From: Schistocephalus solidus
Lineage: Eukaryota; Platyhelminthes; Cestoda; Diphyllobothriidea; Diphyllobothriidae
NCBI GenBank assembly: GCA_017591395.1
Contig: WEDG01004490.1
Coordinates: 27,256 to 91,255, forward strand
Direction of reading: 5' to 3'
DNA: 64,000 nt
The translations under genes and the position numbers were made by a program. This document shows positions 20,887-30,159 of the stretch, one piece after another. Below the pieces are notes generated by a model. The model was given only the letters and a program-made list of their open reading frames with translations. It had not been told where the DNA came from and did no database searches. Positions within the stretch are counted from its first letter, which is position 1, and each line of letters begins with the position of its first letter.

Positions 20887-21283
20887 GTGGCGAAGAGCGC
20901 AATTGCGGTGTTGCGTGCCATCAGACGAGCCTTTTTGGATTTCGATGAAGATCTCTTCGCTAAGACTTTTGGAACATTCATTAGGCCGCGTTTGGAATAT
21001 TATATGCAAGCCTGGAAACCCTGGACAGTTCAAGATCAGAACTGCCTCGAAAAGAGTACAGAGGAAAGCCACCAAAATGGTTAGAAGTCAAAGCTCCTTA
21101 CGATATCCAACCCGCCTAATGAATCTTAATCTGTTCCATTTGAGTTATAGGCAAATGCGTGGTGATCTCCTGCAGACATTCCGCATTGTGAAGGGATTGG
21201 ATTGTTGCCTGGAAATCTCGGACTTCTTTGAATTTCCCGCCACGACCCATCTCCGAGGTTACTTATTGAAACTGCGTGTCTAG
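20887..21283 (+). pseudogene. LB RT thumb and C-terminal region
   Basis: Two overlapping frames give AIRRAFLDFDEDLFAKTFGT, FIRPRLEYYMQAWKPWTVQD, KRVQRKATKMVRS, LFHLSYRQMRGDLLQTFRIV and DFFEFPATTHLRGYLLKL. These match the equivalents at 4467-4795 (minus) and 31570-32053. The frame change lies near 21050. After 21283 the sequence passes into further C-terminal codons with stops (a WNALPEDVV-like region near 21340), then the 3' UTR. Confidence 0.8.
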
Positions 21284-21544
21284 CAGGCGAGAATGGATGT
21301 GCGCAAGTTCTCCTTCTCTATTAGAGTGGTTTAACCATGGAATGCCCTCCCTGAAGACGTTGTGATGTCACCATCGCTGGGAAGCTTTCAAAGGAACCTT
21401 GACAGTTCCACAACGAACCTGAGCGATGAGGAATTTATCTTAACCCTCGAGAGTCGTGCACCACTTGTCATATTTTATGACCGCCTTTTGAACCTTTGCA
21501 ACTCACTCGGTTTCTCTGTATACCGCATTTAATTTTACGTTACA

Positions 21545-21585
21545 AATAGGGTACTCAAAGGCTCATGCCTAGTTCCCTCAATAAA
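21545..21585 (+). repeat. LB 3'-terminal stem-loop
   Basis: AATAGGGTACTCAAAGGC is followed by TCATGCCTAGTTCCCTCAA. AGGC pairs with GCCT and AGGG with CCCT. The layout is shared with 1674-1714 (minus) and 32205-32246, and it marks the LB 3' end just before the LD element resumes. Confidence 0.6.
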
Positions 21586-21601
21586 CTTAATTGAATACGA
21601 T

Positions 21602-22245
21602 AAAGTCTTAATTTAATTTCAGTAAGGAAGAAATTATAAGAAATAAAGCCGCAAATCTGAGCAGCTTCGGCCGTTGTTCAATCGGCATGAGACGAAAGAT
21701 ATAATTCATTAGTGTAGCTTACGCCCAAGTCCTTGATGGAGGAACATTCAACCATAGGGCAACCTTCAAAAATAAGAGGTTGTGGCAGCTTTGCAGGCCC
21801 AAAACTCATGTAGCGACACTTAGAAGGTGAGAACTCCATTAGCCATTTGGAACTTCAGGCCGAAAGAGCGTCTAAGTCTGAATGAATTTGTTCTAGGCAT
21901 CGTTCGGTCGTAGAGTTAGAGAAGGAATACACGCATTTATGGGCATCAGCATAAATAAAAGATTGAGAATGTTTAACTATCGGTGAAATATCATTTATAT
22001 ACAGTTAGAACAACAAAGGACCTTATACGGTACCTTGAAGGACACCACTAACAATCGGGGTGGCACTTGAGCATGAGGACCGCACTAAAAAATTTTGTTT
22101 TCGATCATTTATGTATGATCTAATAAAGTCCGTAAGTGGACTACGAAATCCTATAGCTTCTAGCTTAGCTAGAAGTCGTCTATGAGGCACCTTATCGAAT
22201 GCCTTACTAAGATCAAAATAGATAACTACTACAGATAGATGATAA
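21602..22245 (-). pseudogene. LD RT palm and thumb (right part of the split copy)
   Basis: Reading leftward: SVVVIYFDLSKAFDKVPHRR (about 22235-22180), LLAKLEAIGFRSPLTDFIRS, SSATPIVSGVLQGTV, LYINDISPIVKHSQSFIYAD (about 22010-21950), HKCVYSFSNSTTERCL, SSKWLMEFSPSKCRYMSFGP, KDLGVSYTNELYLSSHAD and LTEIKLRLY. Motif A is intact, but the catalytic YADD reads YADA, losing one of the two Asp residues. The copy starts abruptly at 22245 inside the palm. Confidence 0.8.
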
Positions 22246-22273
22246 TAAATAAATAAATAAATTGTATATTTAA

Positions 22274-22286
22274 GGCCCAGAGGGCC
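22274..22286 (-). repeat. LD 3'-terminal stem-loop
   Basis: GGCCC pairs with GGGCC around a 3-nt loop, about 12 nt before the A/T tail. The same 5-bp stem is at 11601-11613 (plus) and 12110-12122 (minus). The diverged LD copies have different sequence but still pair: 10743-10758 (GTGCCC...GGGTAC in sense) and 15666-15682. Confidence 0.65.
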
Positions 22287-22466
22287 CCATCATTACAAAC
22301 TTAGTATCATGGTTTAAATAAATACAAAGTGGATAATTGCTGCACTATGTGAGCATCCATATGAACAGCAGAAATGAGTAGTATGGTAAACATATCCGAT
22401 TCAAAAAGATTTGCCAGTTTTAAAACAAAAGTCAACAATCGTTGGCATATACGGTGAACTCGAAAA

Positions 22467-22557
22467 GAAGCAGTTAAAAAAACTCCTAGGGTTAAATCGG
22501 AGGCGAAGTTCGGCGAGCCGCCAATTTTAAAAAAATAGGAGAAAAAAAAACTGCTTC
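22467..22557 (-). other. ENE-like U-loop hairpin in LD 3' UTR
   Basis: As minus-strand RNA: perfect 8-bp lower stem GAAGCAGU with ACUGCUUC (22550-22557 and 22467-22474), internal loop U8 (22542-22549) against U7A (22475-22482), 6-bp upper stem CUCCUA with UAGGAG (22536-22541 and 22483-22488). The roughly 47-nt apical part contains a further small stem CGGC/GCCG. It lies about 180 nt before the terminal stem-loop. Confidence 0.72.
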
Positions 22558-23099
22558 ACTAAATAATTAATAGCTAAATGCAATGGGATAGTATTGTGAT
22601 GTTGCTGACTGCGTATGAGGGTTCGGGACGCTCCTTGTCGGGTGAGAGGTAATATAGCAGTCAGAGCTACTGTTTATGAACACCAGTGGAGGTGAGAGAG
22701 GACGAACTCATCGTAGACAACATGGTCGAAACGAAGAGGGGACAGTAGAGGTCACGAGATCATCATCGAGATGCGACCTTGCTGACTGTAAAGTCCATCA
22801 CCAAAGAGGCGAAACCATCAGAACCCACCTCGATCATCAACAGATCCTGGAGACTATCGTCAGGGTTGCGAATTCGAAGGAAAGTATCAAAATTGTCAAG
22901 ATTTGGCAATGCTAGTTTAAAAGGAGGGGAAGAAAAAGTGAATGCAAAGATTGACTCTGCAGAGGATGATGGAAAATATAATTAGAGACCCAATATAATA
23001 TCAAGGGATCTGCCTCAAATACCAGGAGGACCCTTTCAAAACCAAAAGTTGCGAGTTTGGGAAAGAAACAGACAATAAGGACTTTATATCTTTCGAAGC

Positions 23100-23800
23100 T
23101 AAATGTTTGCGTAATTTGGTTTTTGAAAATAGCTAATGTAGACGACAACCTCATTTTTCAGTGGAAGGTTATTCCATATGAAAGCATATTTGGAGGCAAG
23201 AAAACTTATAAAAGTAAGTTGTAGAGCTAAGGGGTGGTGAAATGATCATGGAGAAATTACGAGTAGCACAGGGTCGATCTACCGGAGTGAGAGCATTGAT
23301 TCGTGGGAGATTTGGGTTAGAGTTAACGTGAAACAGGAAGCAGAGAGACCGGTTTCGAGTATTCTAACCCACAGAAATTTAATTTTTGCTAACTGGCATC
23401 TATCCGTTTAAGTGATACTGGATCCAGGAAGAGAAAATAGTCTTTGAGTAAAAACCATCTGAACTTTTTCAATCTTACTGCGGTCAGAGACGTTCATCAG
23501 CCCAAATAGGGGACAGCAGTATTCTAGGATAGGAAGAACAAACATGTGGTACAGGTTTAACTTCCTTTCCGTAAGGATGAAATAATGTGATATAAAATCA
23601 CATATCTGTGCAGCCTTTGCAGAAATTTGATCTGAATGAGGCGATAATACTAGCTTATTCGTGTAACTTAGACCTAAGTCTCTTATGATTGATCGTTATA
23701 GAAGTGTACTATTTTGAAATACTAGGGGCCCGGGAAGCTTGGCGGGGCCAAAACACAGGAAACTACTCTTGGTTGGAGAAAATTCCATCTTTCAACTAGA
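23100..23800 (-). pseudogene. LD RT connection, thumb and C-terminal region
   Basis: Reading leftward: EFSPTKSSFLCFGPAKLPGP (about 23790-23730), RDLGLSYTNKLVLSPHSD (about 23685-23635), AKAAQICDFISHYFILTERK, LYHMFVLPILEYCCPLFGLM (about 23560-23500), KIEKVQMVFTQRLFSLPGS, then QLAKIKFLWVRILETGLSA and a FIWNNLPLKNEVV region near 23180-23150. The palm is missing. Stops and shifts are scattered through it. Confidence 0.78.
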
Positions 23801-23809
23801 GCTCCAACC

Positions 23810-26334
23810 TTTAAAGCATAAGTAGATCAGTGAAGACTCAGTTGTATGCAATCAAGCAAATACCGCATTACGTGCAATATTATGTGATGGAGTTGGGAGT
23901 CACTGACTTCAAAGCGATATGCAATGATAAAAACTGCATCCTAAAGGTGATTAAGTGCGTGCTCAAACAGTATTATTATCTAATTTTGTCTCTGAGAATG
24001 GATCAAATTATATGTCCAAAGCATCATGTGAATAAAGTTGTTGTTCCGTTGAACGTTTTTCTTTCTTCTTAACTGCTTCCCGAAATTGGCTTCTTTGCTT
24101 CTGTCGGCTCGATACATTTTCACTTGGGTGCTAAATTGAGGGCTGTAGTGATTCCAAATTAAGGGATGAAGACGTTCGAAAGCAAAGATTTTTTGGGAGA
24201 TCCAACTTGTAATTACGTTATCAATTTTACGGGTTTTTGTGCTGTTTTGCCAAAGTAGGTGAAGTTTTTTACAGCTTCGATGCAAATTCCACTACTGTTG
24301 AAACAGAGCATGGTGTTCACCTCAGACACAGTCAATTGACATAGAATTACCCTCTTCTCTGTGTTCTCGGGTGGTTAAAGTTTTGCGCATTCGGACTCAA
24401 AAAAGTTTCCTTTTCTAGCATGTGTTCGTCTCCGTCATGATGTTGAGTGTGCAGTCAGCTGCGAACAAACAAGGGTGGATTTTCTGTGTAGATTTTTGCA
24501 AATGCCTGCAAACGCTAGGTTAAAAAAACTGTTCATAAATTTGGTAGGCAATGTTGAGTCCTAGTAGGTGTCTATCACCTTGGCGGAGAACCTATGACTT
24601 ATTAAAATGGAAACGAGCAATACACCCTGCTTTATCCCACATGCCAATGTGAATGCTTCCAAGAATGCCCCATTTCTGTGAAGCGAGCCATCACTCGGAT
24701 GCGGGGTTGTCACATCATCCATCCGAAAAGATCCTGTTATCTTATTTTCAGCCTAAGTTTCTAGAGTCACTTATTATTGAATAGATCGGAGACCTTTATC
24801 AAACCTACGAAGGTGGCGCAGAGTCAGATATGCATTTCCTGGTATTTCTCTTCTGGTGGACGAACAGCAAATATCATGTTCATAGTTCCACGTTTCCATC
24901 AAAATATACATGGACTTTAAGCAGACTTCCTTGCGGTAATCGCAAATAAGTGGTTGAGTAAAGCGTGGGCAGAAATGTGGCCTGAAATTTTTAGGAGGAA
25001 CATTCCTCTCTGATTGTTCAGGAATTGCCAGTTTCCTTGCATCTGTATTGGTGGACATTGGGGCTGTCCTTGCATTCCTGTGGATCTTGTCCTCATCTTT
25101 ATATCTCAAATAACAAGATGGGTTTTTCCAACAGTAGAGGCCGCAAAGCCTGTTGATTGCAGTTGTAAATGAGTCGGCCCCTACGCATTACCACCAGAAC
25201 CTGGTGCACAGCTTTGACGGTTTTTGCAGCCGGAGTGGATTGTCGAGAGCTGCGTAGATTTTCTTTTGAAGAAATTTGTTAATGGGTAATTCAAATATTG
25301 CTCAGCCCAGTTCTCCAAAATTTGTAATTCTTTACTAGGAGGGTTTCCCATTGGAACTTAGCAGTAGCGCATTTGCCTTAGTTTGGCAGCAGTAGGCCGC
25401 CATGCAAAAAGCGCAGAAGTCCTTCGTTTCATTGCGATCTGCGTACCTTTTTGTTTAATCTGCATTGTGAAATATCCAAGCAGTTTGCTTCTGCTCTATT
25501 CGCTACTGCACTAGATGCTGACATCGGAAGAATGCCGCTTTTTACCCAAATTGTTGTTCTTCATGTATGGCTTTTTATATTGGATAGCAAATTGTGTCTT
25601 TCCTAGTCGATTTTATTCAGATAGCCATTGGTCGGACGTGTGCGACCGAAGTCTTGCAAAGAAATGGAGTAAATTATGTTCGGCAACTCGATCTGCATCC
25701 CCTTCCGCAGATTGCACTTGAGCTGGACGTATGTAGGAGTGCCTGGGAAAATCTAATCAGTGGTTAGGATGGTCCCCTTGGCTATTGTCCTAAACATTTT
25801 ACCAACGAAACTATTTTCTCTTTCCGGGAGACAAGCCAATTTTCGCAGACCTTAAACAGCATATAATCAAAAAGCTCCAACAAATCAAAAACAGAAAAAG
25901 CAGTCTTGAGTAAAGTGTTCCCTTTTGGACTCCCCGACAAACATTAGCTCTCTAGTTTAAAATGTCCTTTCGAATACTCAAATAAGACTATATATCTTCT
26001 TAAATCTTTCATATTTTCCTGCTGAAATTCAATTTTTAAATCGACCTGACGCTCGAGGAGTCAGATAATTAATATCGAGATATTGGTGCAAGACCTTAAT
26101 TCTTAGGGATGCAGACCAGACAGTTAACGATGGGGAACGTGGAAACAGCTCCTATATTTCGTTGAGTATTTAAAAAACAAGTGCGACCAAAAAGATCTTT
26201 CGGAGGTAAAAGCTGTTAGGAACTCTACAACCCTCCCGTTTAACTCGTTTGCTCTTTAAGATAATTAGCTCTACGTGCTTCGACAATATTCCTAAAATAC
26301 GCACCACATTTCGAATATCGGTTTTCATGTGGTC
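23810..26334. other. stretch without a recognisable gene
   Basis: Several open frames of 68-111 codons occur on both strands (for example 23830-24072 plus, 23980-24285 minus, 24774-25109 minus, 25515-25721 plus), none with a motif I recognise. No tRNA or clear repeat was seen. Given the surroundings, old transposon sequence beyond recognition is likely, but this is not shown. Confidence 0.35.
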
Positions 26335-26440
26335 AACCGTGTGCCACCGAGCGAATAGGCATAGAGACGGTAACTTGCGCGTGAATTAAATTATTGTCAC
26401 ACTCGACTTGCACTGTCAGTGCCGCAGTCTCCTCTGCTCC
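26335..26440 (-). repeat. Repeat R2 fragment
   Basis: The reverse complement shares the R2 core with 45950-46060 (plus) and 62830-62930 (minus): a GAGxxTGCG segment, GCAAG, then AATTCACGCGCAAGT and a segment ending in CACACGGT or CATACGGT. It is an isolated, diverged piece immediately before the LF element. Confidence 0.6.
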
Positions 26441-26699
26441 CCACCTGTTTGAACACATACTTGCGTGTTAGCATAGTCGTATGGGACATAACCTCTTCAA
26501 CCAACCAATGCTCTCTAACACCTACACACAACCCATACACTTTAACCCATGCACTCAAATCCCACCACACACTCAACAAATACACTCTTACCCATTCACT
26601 CATTTTTCACCATACACATTACCATACCTTCCAACATTTACACACTTCCCTTCAATTAGCCCATCGCACAGTCAAAACAGTTTTATAAATCAGTTTTTT

Positions 26700-27255
26700 C
26701 ACAACAGCTGGCCTCTTCCCTATCCGACATCCTAAGTATCGCCCTTATTAATGCGAGATCGATAGTACATAAAATACCACAACTTAGGACATTCGTTGAA
26801 GCCTATAATCCTGATATAGTTTGTTTAACGGAAACATGGGTTAATGAATTAACATCGAACGCTTCGCTTTTTGTCCCAAACTACAATTTCTATCGACAAG
26901 ACCGCATTTATAAACGAGGCGGTGGCTGTATGATATACATCAAAACTACCATTGAACAAAGTGGTTTCGATGTTTCACACGAAACTTTCGCTGGCGAAGC
27001 ATGCTTTGCCACAGTAAAATCCCTGTCGCAAAAAATATACTTATCGGATGTCTCTACACTCCTCCAGAATGAAGTTATGATGGACACTGGCCTAGCCAAT
27101 CTAATAGACACCATATCATATATTCAAATTGAATATAAAATAATTGCAGGCGATATAAACCGTCCTGAAATAAACTGGGCTAAACTATCAGCTCCCACCA
27201 GACATGATGAACTGCTATCCTCAATTGTCTTCCATAACTGGACACAAATTACGAA
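26700..27255 (+). pseudogene. LF endonuclease, N-terminal part
   Basis: From about 26730: LSIALINARSIVHKIPQLR (N-terminal EN motif), IVCLTETWVNE (catalytic Glu), FYRQDRIYKRGGGCMIYIK, a damaged middle, YKIIAGDINRPEINWAKL (the GDFN box reads GDIN) and SIVFHNWTQITK. The frame shifts between the first part and 26930. Position 27256 is the insertion point of the LB element. Confidence 0.8.
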
Positions 27256-27660
27256 ATTACAGCGCGTCGTTTGAAATTGCTTTCGAATTTCAGCTCCTTT
27301 GAGTGTACGAAGTATTAGTCTCTACCTAAGTGTAGAAGACACGTTGATTTGGAATAACTCTTGAGTGGATTGTCCAGTCATTAATTTGGGAAATATTTTC
27401 TTCGACTTAACGATTCTGCGGCTATCCAAATATTCCATCACTGAGGATTATTCCACGTCCAGGACATTATCCCTACGAGAAATAAAAGCTTCAGCGTTCA
27501 CCTGCTTCCAAATTCACGCCAGCGGTGTGCTGCTCTAATCTGCTTTCATCAGGGAGGGAGAAGTCGCAACAAAGGCTGAGTCGTTGCATGCTTATTAGAA
27601 GTCTGACTGCTGAATACTATTGCATCCTAGCCCAGTTATTTAAAAGGATTTATTAATTAA

Positions 27661-28990
27661 ATGCATTCCAATACAGTCATAAGAGGTATGGAAAACGCAG
27701 ACGCTCTGGAATCATCTGTGCTGAGAAAAAAAATTCGCGGCGCTGTCGCGCCTCGAACCCGGGTCACAGATTCATGTAGCGACGAACATAACCACTGCGC
27801 TATGTCCTCACGACAATGTGGAAAACAAAATTGTATCCAAACAAAAAAAGATGACAAAGACAGATATTCTGTTACCACTTCTGCTCCTGCCAAGCGGGCA
27901 AAAAGCCTGGGAACACTAATGAATGTCACCTACGAGGACGAAAAGTGCATGGGGTGTTGAAATCTCTTGCAGAAATTCTCATTGATGGAGAAAGAGATAA
28001 GTAACTTGAAACAAGAAATGGCCGATCTCAAAGAGAAGGTTCAAAGTTCACCCGTAGCAACGAGAATTCCAACCAAAGAAATAACGTATGCAAATATTGC
28101 TTCCTCAAGAATACCTCATGTAGAGCTTAAAGACATTGCGTCTACAGAGCTTCAAAAGGGAGATAAAAACAGCTCATGCACCTTACTACTGTCATCGAGC
28201 TTAGACAGAAGCAGAAATGTGCTGGATACACAAATATATGCGGCATCGTCGCTGAATGATACAAAAAAAGGGTGAAGTTGAAAAGCACGTCGAATTTGAA
28301 GCACCTAAGATGAAGAATTCGAAGTCAAAAAGGGCCAAGAAGCTTTCACAAAAAGTGGTTTGAACTCCGGAAAAAGCTCGTTCTTACCGATAGATGCTCA
28401 AGTGCAATCCTCTGTTGGTAATACAGGAGCAAGTGGAGGACCAATTGGCAAAGTTTCCAAAAGGGGTTTGCCATTAACTTTAGGAATAGTTGCTCATACT
28501 GACACAAATAACATCGTCGACCAGAGTAGCCTTTTTCCTGATACTTATGCTCTATCAACAAATCTGAACTCAAAGTCACCAAACATACATTTCGACCGAA
28601 AACGCAATCTCGTTATTAAAGGGGTTCCCGAGTCCACTTCTCTGATTGCAAAGGAAAGGGTAGAAACATGACCTCAGTCTTTTCCGAGAATACTCATATT
28701 CGATTCTTCGAGATGGCGAATGCGTAACAGTGCACAAAGCATTCCGTTAGGGAAAAGTGGATGTTTCACATGAACTATCATCACCAAGGCCTCTTAAAAT
28801 CATTCTTGAAAATGATTTTCAGGCTTCACGCCTCCTAGAACGGAGAACGGCTCTCCGTAGCTCACACAGGCATGTGTTTTTTCAGCCGGATTACGAACCC
28901 AAGGAAAGGTACAAAATGAGGATGCTGAGAGCAGAACTGAAGAGGAGGACCGAGCAGGGGGAAAAATGGCTCAAAATAAAGGACGGGGAA
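27661..28990 (+). pseudogene. LB ORF1 region
   Basis: ATG 27661 starts MHSNTVIRGMENADALESSV. Then NCIQTKKDDKDRYSV, PAKRAKS, YEDEKCMGC (27930-27956), and after a stop SLMEKEISNLKQEMADLKEK (27979-28038, coiled-coil-like). A serine-rich, poorly conserved part leads to KRNLVIKGVPES (28600-28635), VTVHKAF, SPRPLKIILENDFQ (28787-28830) and HVFFQPDYEPKERYKMR (28870-28920). Breaks lie at 27958, near 28275 and near 28672. Frame 28757-30157 runs on from this module into EN with no stop, so in this family the RRM-like module and EN may be parts of one polyprotein. Confidence 0.75.
27726..27802 (-). other. tRNA-like A/B boxes and T8 run antisense to LB ORF1
   Basis: On the minus strand TAGCGCAGTGG (27802-27792) followed by TTA fits a tRNA A box and D arm; GGTTCGAGGC (27759-27750) fits a B box; a T8 run (27733-27726) could stop RNA polymerase III. 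The distance between boxes is about 32 bases. The chimeric LB copy has TGGCTAAGTGG and GAGTTCGACATCC at the same place in ORF1 (9643-9697), while the more distant LB copy at 17268 lacks the segment. T-arm pairing is poor. It may be a tRNA-derived SINE captured antisense within the coding region. Confidence 0.5.
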
Positions 28991-30157
28991 ATAAAAGTGA
29001 TAAAGAGGTCTTTTCTTATGGCAGACCCCGTACATAATCAAGGTGGATTCTCGCCGAGACGGAGGACACTAAATACGATGTACCCAACTGTACAGAGCTT
29101 GAATAATAAAAAGAAGGCGCTCCAGAACTCGGATGACGACCACTCATCAGAACTCAGCGTCGGCGGGATGGACACCAGTTCATCTCGGAAAACAATGACA
29201 GACTCTAGTATTCAATCGCGCGAAATTCGCAGAAGTCTATATGGAGGAGTTACCCAGTCTAAATTGAGATGTGTGTATACCAATGCTCAGAGTCTCCTAT
29301 CGAAAGTAGATGAACTCAAAGCATTAGTATCAGACCGAACCCCTGATATCGTTGCCATTACGGAAACGTGGCTCAAAGCCGAAATCGCGGATAGCGAGGT
29401 TTCGATAGATGGATACCAACTTTTTCGAAAAGACAGAGAAAATAAAAAGGGAGGAGGAGTGGCCGTATATGTTAGGACAGGAATCTCGGCAGTCGAACGA
29501 GCACACTCCATTTTCCCTGAATATGAATTTCTCTGGATAAAGATAAAAAAGGATTGTTCACAGAACCTACAATTTTTGACGATCTACAGACCACCGAATA
29601 TTCCAAGTGCAGCTGATGAGTCCCTCCTACATTTGCTCAGGGAAGTAGCAAGCCACCAGGAGGTGCTTATTGCTGGAGATTTCAATGCACCTATAGTAGA
29701 CTGGGTTAATCTGACAGTTGATGGTGCACCAACTTCCTTCGGCTACAAGCTAATGGATCTCACTCTCGACCAACCTCTGGTACAGAAGGTTTGCATACCA
29801 ACAAGATTTAGAGAGAACCAGAGAGCAAATTGCCTAGACCTTGTATTTACGAAGGACTTCTCTAGCAGTGATGAAGTGTATTCTATTGCAACTCTCGGTA
29901 AGAGTGACCATAGTACACTGATGTTGGATTACTCACTTTATTCTCAGCGCCAGAATGGAACGGAATGCAAGCGAAATATATGGAAGGCTGATTTTAACGC
30001 GATGAGGAAAGAACTGATGTCTATGAGATGGGATTGTTTGCTTAAAGGGAATCCGGAGGATGACTGGCGATCCTTTAAGACAGTCTCACTCGATCTGATT
30101 GAACGCTTTTGTCCAGTGAAGGTGCAAAAAAATAGAATAGTCGCCCCGCCTGGTTAA
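28990..30157 (+). pseudogene. LB polyprotein hinge and AP endonuclease
   Basis: Part of an uninterrupted 466-codon frame (28757-30157). A charged hinge (LKIKDGEIKVIKRSF, then a Ser/Asp-rich tract) leads to EN: RCVYTNAQSLLSKVDELK (29270-29325), AITETWLKA, KKGGGVAVYV, LTIYRPPNI, VLIAGDFNAPIVDWV (29660-29705), ANCLDLVFTK and GKSDHSTLML (29900-29930). All EN catalytic landmarks are present. The frame ends at a stop (30155-30157) in the linker after RIVAPPG; the next frame carries WLTRELNRQLKKKNKKW. Confidence 0.88.
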
Positions 30158-30159
30158 CA

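Larger units (their letters stand above)
16790..21600 (+). mobile_element. LB-family LINE, near full length, nested in LD
   Basis: A sense-strand copy of about 4.8 kb: noncoding leader (16790-17267), ORF1 module (17268-18440), EN (18619-19330), linker (19390-19900), RT (19920-20885), C-terminal region (20887-21283) and a 3' end with the LB terminal stem-loop (21545-21585). It interrupts an antisense LD element between codons of the thumb. ATACGA on the right and ATGCGA on the left of the insert could be the remains of a target duplication, but this is weak. FADD is changed to FAND and there are frameshifts, so it is inactive. Confidence 0.8.
15656..22245 (-). mobile_element. LD-family LINE, antisense, split by an LB insertion
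   Basis: Two LD parts belong together. The right part (22245-21602) is RT and ends in the thumb at EIKLRLYR; the left part (about 16790-15656) resumes at MFVLPILEFCC and continues through the C-terminal region and 3' UTR to the end at 15656. The LD copy at 23600-23530 shows the uninterrupted order LYHMFVLPILEYCC. The sense-strand LB copy (about 16790-21600) sits exactly at this point. The 3' UTR carries a U-loop hairpin (15827-15909) and a terminal stem-loop (15666-15682). Confidence 0.75.
22246..23800 (-). mobile_element. LD-family LINE 3' half, antisense
   Basis: It reads leftward from the RT connection region (about 23800) through thumb and C-terminus (to about 23100), then a long 3' UTR (about 23050-22260) with the U-loop hairpin (22467-22557), the terminal stem-loop (22274-22286) and an (AAAT)n tail at 22246-22262. 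It is 5'-truncated. The 3' UTR is about 800 nt and gives the reference for the LD fragments at 10713, 12101 and 15656. Small open frames in the UTR have no coding features. Confidence 0.8.

Noticed and set aside
22676..22985. Small ORFs with Arg/Glu-rich translations
   Set aside because: They lie in the LD 3' UTR in antisense orientation and are not conserved in the LD copy at 13400-13720.
27726..27802. A genuine tRNA gene
   Set aside because: A and B boxes are good, but the T stem and acceptor stem do not pair, and the segment lies within a LINE coding region.
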